This document shows, piece after piece, positions 34,496 through 43,921 of a DNA stretch of 64,000 bases (position 1 is its first letter; each line of letters begins with the position of its first letter). Under the pieces are notes generated by a model. It was not told where the DNA came from. It saw only the letters and a list, made by a program, of their open reading frames with translations, and made no database searches. The translations under genes and the position numbers were made by a program. Origin of the DNA: Deltaproteobacteria bacterium (GTDB taxonomy: Bacteria; Myxococcota_A; UBA9160; UBA4427). The DNA is taken from positions 310,001 to 374,000 of the forward strand of contig JADJOR010000011.1 in the NCBI GenBank assembly GCA_016713665.1, in the 5' to 3' direction.

Positions 34496-34906
34496 ATGGC
34501 AGCCCATCCGCCCCGCCTCGGCGACCTCGAGGGGCGCGTCCTCGAATGGCTCTGGGGACGCGAGTGGGTCGACGTGCGCGCAGCCCACGCGGCCCACGCG
34601 AGCACGACGCGCCGCTCGCCCAACACGCTCCACAGCACCCTGGAGCGCCTCGTCCGCAAGGGACTCGTCGAGCGCCGACGCGCGGGCCGCGCGTTCACCT
34701 ATCGCGCGATCGTCTCCCGCGAAGCCTTCGTCGGCCGCGCTCTCGCCGGTGCGATCGAGCAGATGCCCGGGAGCGACCCGAAATCGCTGCTGGCGGCCTT
34801 CGTCGATCTCGCGGCGCGGATGGACGAGGCAGGGCTCGAGGAGCTCGAGCGGCTCGTCGCCGAGCGCCGGCGGACGGGATCGGAAGGCGGCGGAGACGAA
34901 GCATGA
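34496..34906 (+). CDS. BlaI/MecI/CopY-type transcriptional repressor
   Basis: 136 residues. The winged-helix opens LGDLEGRVLEWLWGREWVDV and continues NTLHSTLERLVRKGLVERRR and AFTYRAIVSRE, a close match to BlaI-type repressors. A C-terminal helical dimerisation segment follows (LLAAFVDLAARMDEAGLEEL). Such repressors are cleaved after signalling from an M56 membrane peptidase, which is encoded next with an ATGA overlap at 34903. It probably controls its own operon and perhaps the TonB receptor downstream. Beta-lactam function is not implied. Confidence 0.88.
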   Translation: MAAHPPRLGDLEGRVLEWLWGREWVDVRAAHAAHASTTRRSPNTLHSTLERLVRKGLVERRRAGRAFTYRAIVSREAFVGRALAGAIEQMPGSDPKSLLAAFVDLAARMDEAGLEELERLVAERRRTGSEGGGDEA

Positions 34907-35912
34907 CTCGACACCTCGCCGCGCTCGGTGTCCTCGCCGGTCTCTGGCTCGCCCTGGCCGTGCTGACCGCCCTCGCGACCGCCCTGATCTGGCCTCGACT
35001 CGCCTTCGCCCTGCGTGCCGCCCGCCCCGAGCTCCGCGCGCGGCTCGCGTGGCTCGCGGCCGTCGGCCCCGTCGCGATCCCCACCGCGCTGACCCTGCTC
35101 TGCACCCTGCCCGGCCTCGTCGGCGCGCTCGCCGGCGTCGGCGATCACTGCATCGCCCACGGCGACCATCCGCATTTCTGTCCGATCCACGCGACCGCAC
35201 CGCTCACGCCGTGGGTCGTCACCTCGCTGTTCGCATGCACGGCGATCCTCGCCGCCCTCGCCCACGTTTCGTTCTCCGCGATCCGCACCGAGCGCCGTGA
35301 AACACGCTGGCTCGCCCGACGGCGCTCCGATCGCGTGGCATCCGACGTTCGGCTCCTCGATACCCACGAGCCGATCGCGCTCACCCACGGGCTGCACGCG
35401 CCGGCGATCTGGATCGCCCGTCCGCTCCACGAGGCGCTCTCCGACGAGGAGCGCGTCGTCGTGTTCGCCCACGAGCGCGCCCACGCCGAGCGCCGCGATC
35501 CCGCGCGCCTGCTCGCGGCGTCGATCGCCTCGCGACTCCATCTGCCGGCGATGCGCCGTCGCTTGCTATTCGACCTGCGGCTGGCTTCCGAGCAGGCCTG
35601 CGACGCCCAGGCGGCGCGACGGGTCGGTGATCCCTTGCGCGTGGCCGACGCTTTGCTCCATGTCGAACGCCTGATGCGGGGCATCGCGAGCCCCCTTCCC
35701 TCCGCGACCGCGCTGGTCGACACGAGCCTGCCGGCCCGGATCGAGGCGCTGCTCGGCGCAGGAACGATCCCCCCGCGCCCGTGCGCCGAACGCGAAACGG
35801 CTGGATTTTCGCCCCCGCCGCGCTCCTGCTCGCGAGCCCGCTCCACCACCTCGCGGAGCACGTGCTCGAAGTCGTGATCCGATCCATGGTCGGAGTTCGC
35901 GGGCTCTTTTAG
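34903..35912 (+). CDS. M56/BlaR1-type membrane metallopeptidase, frameshifted near the C-terminus
   Basis: Membrane helices lie in the N-terminal third. The zinc motif FAHERAHAERRDPARLL (HExxH) is near residue 190, with SEQACDAQAARRVG giving a third ligand. In the initial frame the protein ends at 35877 with an Arg/Ser-rich tail unlike the family. In the frame one base back, the sequence after the C6 run at about 35767-35772 reads NGWIFAPAALLLASPLHHLA then EHVLE and stops at 35912, a hydrophobic helix typical of this group. One missing base in the C run would restore a 336-residue protein. The gene is coupled to blaI by ATGA. It probably cleaves BlaI after an envelope signal. Confidence 0.78.
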
Positions 35913-35923
35913 CGTGCGGCGCC

Positions 35924-38118
35924 ATGAGCGCGACACACCCGTCTTCCTTCCGACGCTCCGACCCGAATGCGATCCGATGCCTGCTCGCGGGGACGGCGAT
36001 GCTCCTCGCCTGCGCGGGCTCCCGAATCGCCTTCGCGGCGGACACGACGTCGCCGACCGGGGAGGCCACGAAGGCAGAGCAGGAGGCGACGGCAGCGAAC
36101 GAGTCGATCGACGCGGAGATGCCCGAAGAGGTGATCGTCTTCGGACGTGCGGCGCAACAGATCGGATTCGCCGCGGCGGGCTCCGAGGGACGCGTCGGCC
36201 ACGCGGATCTCGCGCTGCGACCGATCGGCCGCGTCGGCGAGCTGCTCGAGTCGGTTCCCGGCCTGATCGCGACGCAGCATTCGGGTACGGGCAAGGCGAA
36301 TCAATTCTTCCTGCGCGGCTTCAACCTCGACCACGGGACGGACTTCGCGACCTTCTTCGACGGCGTTCCGGTCAACTTCCGGAGCCATGGCCACGGCCAG
36401 GGCTACACGGACCTGAACTTCGTGATCCCGGAGCTCGTCGAATCGATCGACTATCGCAAGGGGCCCTACCGCGCGGACGTCGGCGACTTCGGCTCGGCCG
36501 GCGCCTCGTTCCTGAAGACCTACGATCGCCTCCCCGACTCTTTCGCCCTCACGACCTACGGCCAATACGACTACGTCCGCGGGCTCGCCGCCTCGAGCGT
36601 CGAGGCAGGCGACGGCGACCTGATCTTCGCGCTCGAGGGGCGGACGAACCAGGATCCCTACGCCCTCGACGCAAAGCTTCTCCACCTGAACGGCTTCACG
36701 AAGTGGACGGGCGAGCTCGGCAGCGGCACGCTGCGCGCGTCGGCCCTCGGCTACCACGCAAAATGGAACTCGACCGACCAGATTCCGGACCGGGCGATCG
36801 GGAGCCCGGACCCGGCGATCCACGTCTCCCGGCTGGGCTACATCGACCCGGACCTCGGCGGCGACACGACGCGCGTCGGTGCGACCCTGGACTGGCGCGA
36901 GGACGACGAAACCCCGCTCAGCGCCTCGACCTACTTCCTCTACTACGACTTCCAGCTCTTCTCGAACTTCACCTACTTCCTCGACAACCCCGTCAACGGC
37001 GACCAGTTCGAGCAGGGGACAGGCGCATCGCGGGGGGCAAAAGCGCGCAGGCCTTCCTGCCCGAGCTCTTCGGACGTGCGCTCGAGCTCGAGACCGGCTT
37101 CCAGACCCATCTCGACCGCATCCCGGATCTCGGCCTGTTCCGGACCAACGCCCGCCAGCGCGTCTCGATCGTCCGCCGCGATGCAGTGACCGAGTGGTCG
37201 GGGGCGCTGTTCGGGGAGGCGCGTCATGCGCCGCTCGACTGGCTGAGCGTCGTCGCGGGTCTGCGCGGGGACCTCTTCGCGTTCGACGTGGATACCCGCG
37301 GCGGGGCCTCGGCCGGGGTCGACTCGGGGGGCGAAGTCGATGCGCTCCTGAGTCCGAAGCTCGCGGTGATCGTGCGGCCCCACGAGCAGGTCGAGCTCTA
37401 TCTCAACGGCGGTGGCGGCTACCACTCGAACGATGCCCGGGGCACGACCGCGCAGGTCGACCCGGTCGATCCGCTGGTCCGGCAATGGGGCACCGAGGCG
37501 GGGGCCCGCTGGCAGCCGGACAGCCGGTTCCACGTCACGAGCGTCTTCTGGTTCCTCGACTCCGACTCCGAGCTCGTGTTCGTCGGCGACGCCGGGTCGA
37601 CGGAGGCGAAGGGCAGCAGCCGGCGCTTCGGCGTCGAGCTGACGGGCTTCGTGCGACCGGTCCCGTGGCTCGCGCTCGATGCCGCCTACAGCTGGTCCGA
37701 TGCCCGCTTCGACACGCTGCCCGACGGCGCCGACAAGATCCCCGGCGGCCTCGAGCACGTCGTCTCCGCCGGAGCGACGGTCACGCTGGGCTCCTTTTCG
37801 ACCAGCCTGCGCCTTCGCCACTTCGCGGCCTATCCCCTCATCGAGGACGACACCCAGCGCGCCGGCTCGACGACCCTCGTCCAATTCGGAACCGCCTACA
37901 CCTGGCGCCGCGTGACCCTCGACCTCGCCGTCGTCAATCTCTTCGACTCGAAGGACAACGACATCCAGTACTTCTACGCCTCGCGCTTGAATCTGGCGGA
38001 GCCGGTCGGGGGCATCGACGACACCCATCGGCATCCCGTCGAGCCGCGCCAGCTGCGGGGGACGGTCGAAGATCGCGTTCTAGCGGCCGCGCCCGCCTTC
38101 CGGGCCGACGGTCCCTGA
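35924..38118 (+). CDS. TonB-dependent outer-membrane receptor, frameshifted
   Basis: About 731 residues if one base is restored. Signal peptide (LLAGTAMLLACAGSRIAFA), plug domain (ELLESVPGLIATQHSGTGKA, FFLRGFNLDHGTDFATFFDG, HGHGQGYTDLNFVIPELVE) and a 22-strand type barrel are visible. The first frame fades after NPVNGDQFEQ near 37012; the second frame continues GGKSAQAFLPELFGRALELE and ends with barrel strands (FGTAYTWRRVTLDLAVVNLF). The switch is at a G4 run (37017-37020), consistent with a single lost base. It begins 11 bp after the M56 gene's restored stop. The ligand is unknown; neither a heme nor a cobalamin box is recognised. Confidence 0.8.
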
Positions 38119-38196
38119 CCCGGCAAAAGTCGACCCTTGATCGCGATCTCCGATTGACATAGACCTCTCCGACGACCCGCCAGAGGAGAGCCCCCC

Positions 38197-39354
38197 ATGA
38201 AGCTCGACCTGCTCTACGAAATCGACGCCCCGAAGCCCTGGACCGACGGCCCGCATCCCTACGGCCAGCGCCGCCGCGAGCAGCGCGCCTATCGCGAGGC
38301 GATCGAGCAGATCAAGCTCGCCGACCGGCTCGGCTTCCACACGATCTGGGCCGTCGAGCATCATTTCCGGGAGGGCCGCTCGCATTGCCCCGCGCCGGAG
38401 GTCCTGCTGGGCGCGCTGTCGCAGGTGACCGAACGGATCCGGCTCGGCTTCGGCGTGACCCTGACCCCCTTCGGCTTCACCCATCCCGCCCGCATCGCGG
38501 AGAAGGTCGCGACCCTCGACATCCTCTCGAACGGCCGGGCCGAATGGGGCACGGGCCGCTCGACCCCGATGGAGCAGACCGCCTTCGGCGTCGACCGCGA
38601 GCGGTCCCGCGAGCATTGGAAGGAGGCGATCGAGATCGTCTGCGGCATGTGGCGCGACGAGCGCTTCGCCTGGGACTCGCCGAATTTCAAGTTCCCCGAG
38701 CGCGTCGTGACGCCCAAGCCCTTCCAGGATCCGCATCCGCCCTGCTGGATGGCCGCGACCTCCGAGGGCTCGGCGGAGGTCGCCGGCGCGAACGGCCTCG
38801 GCATGCTCTCGTTCTCGATCATGCAGCCCCTCGAGCAGATGGCGCGCCAGGTCGTCGCCTATCGCAAGGCCGCGCAGACCGCGAAGCCGCTGACCGACGT
38901 GACGACCAACAAGGTCGCCGCCTACACGCTGGTCCACTGCGCGGACTCGCTCGCGCAGGCCGAGGCGAACGGGATCTGGGGCTCGGTCGCCTGGTGGTAC
39001 CAGAACCTCGCCCAGTTCACCCTCGACTGGGAGCTCGTCCATCTCTCGGAAGCAGAGAAGGCCTCGACCTTCCCGCTCATGAAGCCCCTGCTCGAGGGCA
39101 ACATCCCGATCCAGCACTTCCACGATGCCGACATGCTGGTCGTCGGCGATCCGGAGCGCTGCCTCCAGAAGATGAAGCACTACGCCGACCTCGGGGTCGA
39201 CCAGCTCATCTGCTACGTGCAGTTCGGCCATCATTCCCACGAGTCGGTGATGAAGACGATCGAGCTGCTCGGCAAGGAGGTCCGCCCCGAGCTCGAGCAC
39301 TACGTCCCGCGCAAGGGGGTCCTCGAAGAGACCGCCGCCCGCCGGAGCGCGTGA
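38197..39354 (+). CDS. LLM class flavin-dependent oxidoreductase
   Basis: 385 residues, luciferase-like monooxygenase TIM barrel. It opens MKLDLLYEIDAPKPW, with IWAVEHHFREGRSHCPAPEV near residue 50 and RIRLGFGVTLTPFGFTHPAR, then LSNGRAEWGTGRSTPMEQ and a late HDADMLVVGDPERCLQKMK. Strong ribosome site (GAGGAGAG). Family members use reduced FMN (or F420) and oxygen to oxidise aldehydes, ketones or alkanes. The TGA overlaps the next LLM start as TGATG, so the two are coupled and may form one system. Substrate not assigned. Confidence 0.88.
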   Translation: MKLDLLYEIDAPKPWTDGPHPYGQRRREQRAYREAIEQIKLADRLGFHTIWAVEHHFREGRSHCPAPEVLLGALSQVTERIRLGFGVTLTPFGFTHPARIAEKVATLDILSNGRAEWGTGRSTPMEQTAFGVDRERSREHWKEAIEIVCGMWRDERFAWDSPNFKFPERVVTPKPFQDPHPPCWMAATSEGSAEVAGANGLGMLSFSIMQPLEQMARQVVAYRKAAQTAKPLTDVTTNKVAAYTLVHCADSLAQAEANGIWGSVAWWYQNLAQFTLDWELVHLSEAEKASTFPLMKPLLEGNIPIQHFHDADMLVVGDPERCLQKMKHYADLGVDQLICYVQFGHHSHESVMKTIELLGKEVRPELEHYVPRKGVLEETAARRSA

Positions 39355-40481
39355 TGGAGTTCGCCGCGGTCTGCTCGGCGACGGTCGGTCCCCGGCCGTG
39401 GGAGGAGTCGGAGCCCCGACGCCTGCGCGAGGACCTCGAGATCGGCGTCGCCGCCGAGCAGGCGGGCTTCGACGCCTTCTGGGCCCCGGAGCACCACTTC
39501 CTGGAGGAGTACTCGCATAACGCTGCCTCCCACCTGACCTGCCTCGCCGTCGGCATGCGCACGAGCCGGATCCGCCTCGTGACGGGCATCATGAATCTGT
39601 GCGCGCCGATCAATCATCCCGTCCGCGTCGCCGAGCAGATCGCGATGATCGACATCTACACCCACGGCCGGATCGAGCTCGGCACCGGTCGCGGCAGCGG
39701 CTCGACGGAGGTCAACGCCTTCGGACTCCGCAACGAGGAGACCAAGAGCTACTGGGAAGAGGCGATCCGCGCGATCCCGAAGATGTGGACGCAGGATCTC
39801 TTCTCCTGGAGCGGGAAGCACTTTTCCCTGCCCGAGCGCAACGTCCTGCCCAAGCCCGTCCAGAAGCCCCACCCGCCGCTCTGGGTCACCGCGACGAATC
39901 CCGATACGATCGAGACCGCAGGGCGCATGGGCCTGGGCGTCGCGGTCTTCAGCTTCCAGAGCGCCCTCGATCTCGCGCCCCTGGTCGAGCGCTACAAGAA
40001 CGCGATCGCGAAGCCGGAGCCCGTCTCCGACGTGATCCACGACCGCTTCCTCACCGTCGCTCCCCTCCTCTGCCTCGACGACGGCGACGAGGCGCGCCTC
40101 TGGAACACGCGCCGCGGCCGCGCAACCGCCGCCCACACCGCCGTCTATTTCGACACGATCCCTGCCATTGCCGCACGCATGGCCTCCGAGCCCCGGCCGA
40201 TTCCCCAGCGACGCCTGCGCGAACTGATCGCCGAGGCGGCGAGCGATCCCCGCGTCGGCCCCGCATTTCCCGTCGAGGAGCAGGATCCCGAGAAGCTGAT
40301 CGAGAGCGGACTCTGTGTCGGAACGCCCGACGAGGTCCGGCGCGCCGTCGCGAAATACCAGGCCGTCGGGGTCGACGTCCTCGGCCTGGTTCCGCGCACG
40401 AGCTGGATCGAGCCCCAGGAGGTCGTGCTGCGGTCGATGGCGACGACCGGGCGCTCGGTCCTGCCGGCCTTCCGGAGCTGA
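39354..40481 (+). CDS. LLM class flavin-dependent oxidoreductase (second of pair)
   Basis: 375 residues, related to the preceding gene but clearly diverged. It has the same barrel landmarks: FDAFWAPEHHFLEEYSHNAA, IRLVTGIMNLCAPINHPVR, YTHGRIELGTGRGSGSTEVN and SLPERNVLPKPVQKPHPPLW. Start ATG 39354 overlaps the upstream stop by one base. It is a probable partner or alternative-substrate enzyme in the same catabolic run (cupin, Baeyer-Villiger monooxygenase, SDR follow). A flavin reductase gene is not seen nearby. Confidence 0.87.
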   Translation: MEFAAVCSATVGPRPWEESEPRRLREDLEIGVAAEQAGFDAFWAPEHHFLEEYSHNAASHLTCLAVGMRTSRIRLVTGIMNLCAPINHPVRVAEQIAMIDIYTHGRIELGTGRGSGSTEVNAFGLRNEETKSYWEEAIRAIPKMWTQDLFSWSGKHFSLPERNVLPKPVQKPHPPLWVTATNPDTIETAGRMGLGVAVFSFQSALDLAPLVERYKNAIAKPEPVSDVIHDRFLTVAPLLCLDDGDEARLWNTRRGRATAAHTAVYFDTIPAIAARMASEPRPIPQRRLRELIAEAASDPRVGPAFPVEEQDPEKLIESGLCVGTPDEVRRAVAKYQAVGVDVLGLVPRTSWIEPQEVVLRSMATTGRSVLPAFRS

Positions 40482-40491
40482 AGAAGACCCG

Positions 40492-40527
40492 ATGAAATTC
40501 GGTCTGCTCTACGAGATCGCCTCCGCC
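40492..40527 (+). pseudogene. Vestigial LLM N-terminus
   Basis: ATG 40492 begins MKFGLLYEIASA, matching the start of the LLM gene at 38197 (MKLDLLYEIDA) in both protein and DNA pattern. The frame then becomes unrelated sequence. No further LLM motifs follow before the cupin gene at 40616. It looks like the remnant of a third LLM copy or of a recombination event. Confidence 0.55.
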
Positions 40528-40615
40528 GCGCGCGGCGGAGCGCCGGAACGGGGCGCCCCTCCCGACTCCGGCCGAAATGCGCCAATCTGGCTGCGCACTC
40601 CCGAGGAGAAGGCCC

Positions 40616-41092
40616 ATGAACCGCAGCCCCTTCGATCCGAGCAAGCACCGCTGGCGCGTCGTCACCGTCCCCGACGGCGTCTCGTCCTTCAAGATCCACC
40701 ACGAGTACACGATCCTCGGCCACGACCTCGAAGGGGGAACCCTCGACATGGTCGTGCGCTGGTATGGCGACGGCGGCCACTGCCCGATCCATCGCCACGT
40801 CGGCACGACGACCGTCCTCGTGCTCGAGGGGGAGCAGCATCTGCGCGACGTACTGCCCGACGGAAGCCGCGGCGCCGGGAAGGTCCGCAAGGCGGGCGAC
40901 TACCATCTCTCGACCGGCGACAAGCATCCCCACCTCGAGTGCGGCGGGCCCGAGGGCGCCCTCGTCTTCTTCGGCTGCCACGCGAAGCAGGACGGTGTGC
41001 TCTACGAGATCCAGGACGAGCAGGGCAACGTCGTGAATCTCACGACGGTCGCGAGCCTGGTCGAGGATTGGAACGCTTCCACGGGCGCGTGA
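40616..41092 (+). CDS. Cupin-fold protein
   Basis: 158 residues from ATG 40616 with GAGGAGAAGG upstream. Cupin motif 1 is seen as GGHCPIHRHVGTTTVLVLEG (two His and a later Glu, near residues 60-78) and motif 2 as GDKHPHLECGGPEGALVFFG. Single cupin barrel, no signal peptide. It is embedded between LLM and Baeyer-Villiger genes and could be a dioxygenase, a thiol-linked sensor or a small isomerase. Metal binding is likely but the reaction is not assigned. Confidence 0.75.
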   Translation: MNRSPFDPSKHRWRVVTVPDGVSSFKIHHEYTILGHDLEGGTLDMVVRWYGDGGHCPIHRHVGTTTVLVLEGEQHLRDVLPDGSRGAGKVRKAGDYHLSTGDKHPHLECGGPEGALVFFGCHAKQDGVLYEIQDEQGNVVNLTTVASLVEDWNASTGA

Positions 41093-41122
41093 GCGCCGAG
41101 CGCCCGCGCGACGAGGAGCAGC

Positions 41123-42958
41123 ATGGCCGTCGAGAACGCCCGCAGCGACGCGAGTCGAACCGTCCCGGCCGGGAGCCTCGAGGCCATCCGCGCCAAGTAT
41201 CGTCAGGAGCGCGACAAGCGCCTGCGCCGCGACGGCAATGCCCAGTACCAGGCCTTCGAGGGCGATTTCGAGCGATTCCTCGAGGATCCCTTCGTCGAGC
41301 CGGGCTTCACGCGCGATCCGATCCGGGAAGAGCTCGACGTGGTCGTGATCGGCGGCGGCTTCAGCGGCCTCTGCACCGGCGCACGGCTGCGCCAGGTCGG
41401 GATCGAGAGCCTCCGCATGATCGAGACCGGCGGCGATTTCGGCGGGACCTGGTACTGGAATCGCTACCCCGGCGCCCAGTGCGACATCGAGTCCTACATC
41501 TATCTCCCGATGCTGGAAGAGCTCGGGACGATGCCGAGCCTCAAGTACGCCTACGGACCCGAGATCTACGCCCACGCCCAGAACATCGCCCGGCATCACG
41601 ATCTCTACCGCGGCGCGCTCTTCCAGACCCACGTCACGGCGATCGAATGGGACGAGCCTTCCGCCCGTTGGCGGATCGGGACGAGCCGCGGCGACGATCT
41701 GCGCGCGCGCTTCGTCGTCCTCGCGAACGGGCCGCTCTCGCGCCCGAAGCTGCCGGGCATCCCGGGCATCGAGACCTTCGAGGGCAAGCTCTTCCACACG
41801 AGCCGCTGGGACTACGGCTATACCGGAGGCGACACGACCGGCGGCCTCGTGAAGCTCCGCGACAAGCGCGTCGGCATCATCGGAACCGGGGCGACGGCGA
41901 TCCAGTGCGTCCCGCATCTGGGCGAATGGGCGGCGCATCTCTTCGTCTTCCAGCGAACGCCCTCGTCCGTCGATGCCCGCAAGAACACGCCGACCGATCC
42001 CGCCTGGGTCGCATCGCTGCGCCCGGGCTGGCAGGCCGAACGCGTCGCCAACTTCAGCACGTTGATCGGCGGCGGCTACACGGACCGGGATCTCGTCTCC
42101 GACGGCTGGACCGACATCATCCGCAACCTCTCGGGCATCGCGGCGGCCTCCGACCTCGCGAAGATGTCGCCCGAGGAGCTCTCGACGAAGGTCGAGCTCG
42201 CGGATCTCCAGAAGATGAACGAGATCCGTGCCCGGGTGGACGCCGTGGTTCGGGATCGGAAGACCGCCGAGGCGCTGAAGCCCTGGTACCGCCAGTTCTG
42301 CAAGCGACCGTGCTTCCACGACGACTACCTCGAGACCTTCAACCGGGCGAACGTGACCCTCGTCGACACCGACGGCCGCGGGGTCGAGCGCATCACGAAG
42401 ACCGGCGTCGTCGTCGCCGGTCGCGAATACCCGCTCGATTGCCTCGTCCTCGCGACGGGCTTCGAGGTCGGGACCGACTACGCGCGGCGCGCCGACTGCG
42501 AGATCGTGGGGCGGGGCCGCCTATCGTTGACGGAGAAATGGTCGAAGGGCGTCCGCACCTTCCACGGCATGACGACCCACGGCTTTCCCAACTGCTTCCT
42601 GCTGGGCGGCATGCAATCGGGCGTCACGCCCAACTTCACCGAGCTCTACGATCAGCAGAGCCAGCACATCGCCTACCTGATCTCGGAGACGATGAGGCGG
42701 GGCGCCCGACGCTTCGAGGCCTCCGAGGCCGCCGAAGATCGCTGGGTCCGGATCATCGAGGGTTCGCAGATGGGCAACCCCGACTTCGCGCGGAGCTGCA
42801 CCCCCGGCTACTACAACAACGAGGGCAAGCCCGGTGAAGGCCCCGGCTGGTTCGGCGGCAGCTTCGGCGGCGGTGCCCAGGAATTCTTCGCCCTGCTGCG
42901 GGCTTGGCGCGAGGGCGGAGACCTCGATGGACTCGAGCTTGCCGAGCGAGGGGCATGA
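41123..42958 (+). CDS. Baeyer-Villiger type flavin monooxygenase with N-terminal extension
   Basis: 611 residues. FAD site VVVIGGGFSGLCTGARL starts near residue 73, preceded by a 70-residue basic extension. The FGGTWYWNRYPGAQCDIES stretch is typical of class B monooxygenases. The Baeyer-Villiger fingerprint FEGKLFHTSRWDYG is near residue 215 and NADPH motif GIIGTGATAIQCVP near 250. ATGF (LVLATGFEVGTDYARR) is near 455. These enzymes insert oxygen next to a ketone to give esters or lactones. Together with the LLM pair and SDR this suggests stepwise ketone or terpenoid breakdown. The physiological ketone is unknown. Confidence 0.9.
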   Translation: MAVENARSDASRTVPAGSLEAIRAKYRQERDKRLRRDGNAQYQAFEGDFERFLEDPFVEPGFTRDPIREELDVVVIGGGFSGLCTGARLRQVGIESLRMIETGGDFGGTWYWNRYPGAQCDIESYIYLPMLEELGTMPSLKYAYGPEIYAHAQNIARHHDLYRGALFQTHVTAIEWDEPSARWRIGTSRGDDLRARFVVLANGPLSRPKLPGIPGIETFEGKLFHTSRWDYGYTGGDTTGGLVKLRDKRVGIIGTGATAIQCVPHLGEWAAHLFVFQRTPSSVDARKNTPTDPAWVASLRPGWQAERVANFSTLIGGGYTDRDLVSDGWTDIIRNLSGIAAASDLAKMSPEELSTKVELADLQKMNEIRARVDAVVRDRKTAEALKPWYRQFCKRPCFHDDYLETFNRANVTLVDTDGRGVERITKTGVVVAGREYPLDCLVLATGFEVGTDYARRADCEIVGRGRLSLTEKWSKGVRTFHGMTTHGFPNCFLLGGMQSGVTPNFTELYDQQSQHIAYLISETMRRGARRFEASEAAEDRWVRIIEGSQMGNPDFARSCTPGYYNNEGKPGEGPGWFGGSFGGGAQEFFALLRAWREGGDLDGLELAERGA

Positions 42959-43011
42959 GCCCGCGTTCGCCGTCGAGCCTCGCGTGCTCGTCGAACCCTG
43001 AGGAGCTTTCC

Positions 43012-43827
43012 ATGCAGGATTTCCGGGACAAGGTCGCCGTCATCACCGGGGGCGGCAGCGGCATCGGCCTCGGCATCGCCCGCGCCCTCGCGCAGGCGGG
43101 CGCGAAGCTCGTGATCGCCGACCTCGACGAGGGCGCGGCGAAGCGCGCGGCAGAGGCGCTCCGCGGCCTCGGCGCCGAGAGCCTCGCCGTCGCGACCGAC
43201 GTGCGCCGGAGCGAGTCGGTCGAGGCGCTCGCCGACCGGGTCGACCGGGAGCTCGGGGGGGCCGACCTGCTCTTCAACAACGCCGGCGTGTATCTCGGCG
43301 GCCCGATGCGGCGGGCGACCGAAGACGATTGGCGCTTCGTGATGGACGTGAACCTCGACGGCGTCTTCCGCGTCGGCCGGACCTTCACGAAGCGGATGCT
43401 CGATCGCGGCCGCGGCGGCTACGTCGTGAACACCGCGTCGGTCGGCGGCTTCCTCTCGTATGGACCGGGGGTCGCCTACTCGGCGAGCAAGTACGCCGTC
43501 GTCGCCTACAGCGAGGCGATGCGGATGGATCTCGAGCCCGACGGGATCGGCGTCTCGACGCTGTGTCCCGGACCGATCGACACGAACCTTCCCGCCTCGG
43601 ATCGGATCCGGGGCGCAGCCGAGCGCGCCGGCGGATTCTCGGAGGCGCTCGCGCCGCTGACCCGGGGCGGGATGAAGCCCGACCAGGTCGGCCCGATCGT
43701 GCTCGCGGGCATCCGCAATCGGCTGCCCTACATCTTCACCCACGACGACCTGCGCGAGGCCTTCGCGGCGCGCTTCCAGACGGTGATGGACTGCTTCGAC
43801 CGGATCGGGGCGCCGCCCGGAAGCTGA
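43012..43827 (+). CDS. Short-chain dehydrogenase/reductase (SDR)
   Basis: 271 residues. NAD(P) motif VAVITGGGSGIGLGIARAL, acidic Asp after beta-2 (VIADLDEG, suggesting NAD(H)), NNAGVYLGG and the catalytic YSASKYAV (Tyr-x-x-x-Lys) with the upstream NTASVGGF serine. It is a classical SDR of normal length. It lies 53 bp after the monooxygenase on the same strand and could oxidise an alcohol to the ketone that the monooxygenase then attacks. Substrate not assigned. Confidence 0.92.
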   Translation: MQDFRDKVAVITGGGSGIGLGIARALAQAGAKLVIADLDEGAAKRAAEALRGLGAESLAVATDVRRSESVEALADRVDRELGGADLLFNNAGVYLGGPMRRATEDDWRFVMDVNLDGVFRVGRTFTKRMLDRGRGGYVVNTASVGGFLSYGPGVAYSASKYAVVAYSEAMRMDLEPDGIGVSTLCPGPIDTNLPASDRIRGAAERAGGFSEALAPLTRGGMKPDQVGPIVLAGIRNRLPYIFTHDDLREAFAARFQTVMDCFDRIGAPPGS

Positions 43828-43921
43828 AAACCGTCATCAACCTGCCCTGATTCTGTGCTCGATTGCCCAAACTTTCGGTTAGGATGAGGCAGCCCACCTC
43901 ATTCACGAAGGAATCGAGCCG

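Noticed and set aside
38154..38180. TTGACA box upstream of the first LLM gene as a sigma-70 promoter
   Set aside because: At 17-bp spacing the -10 position is GC-rich (CGCCAG) with no TATAAT resemblance.
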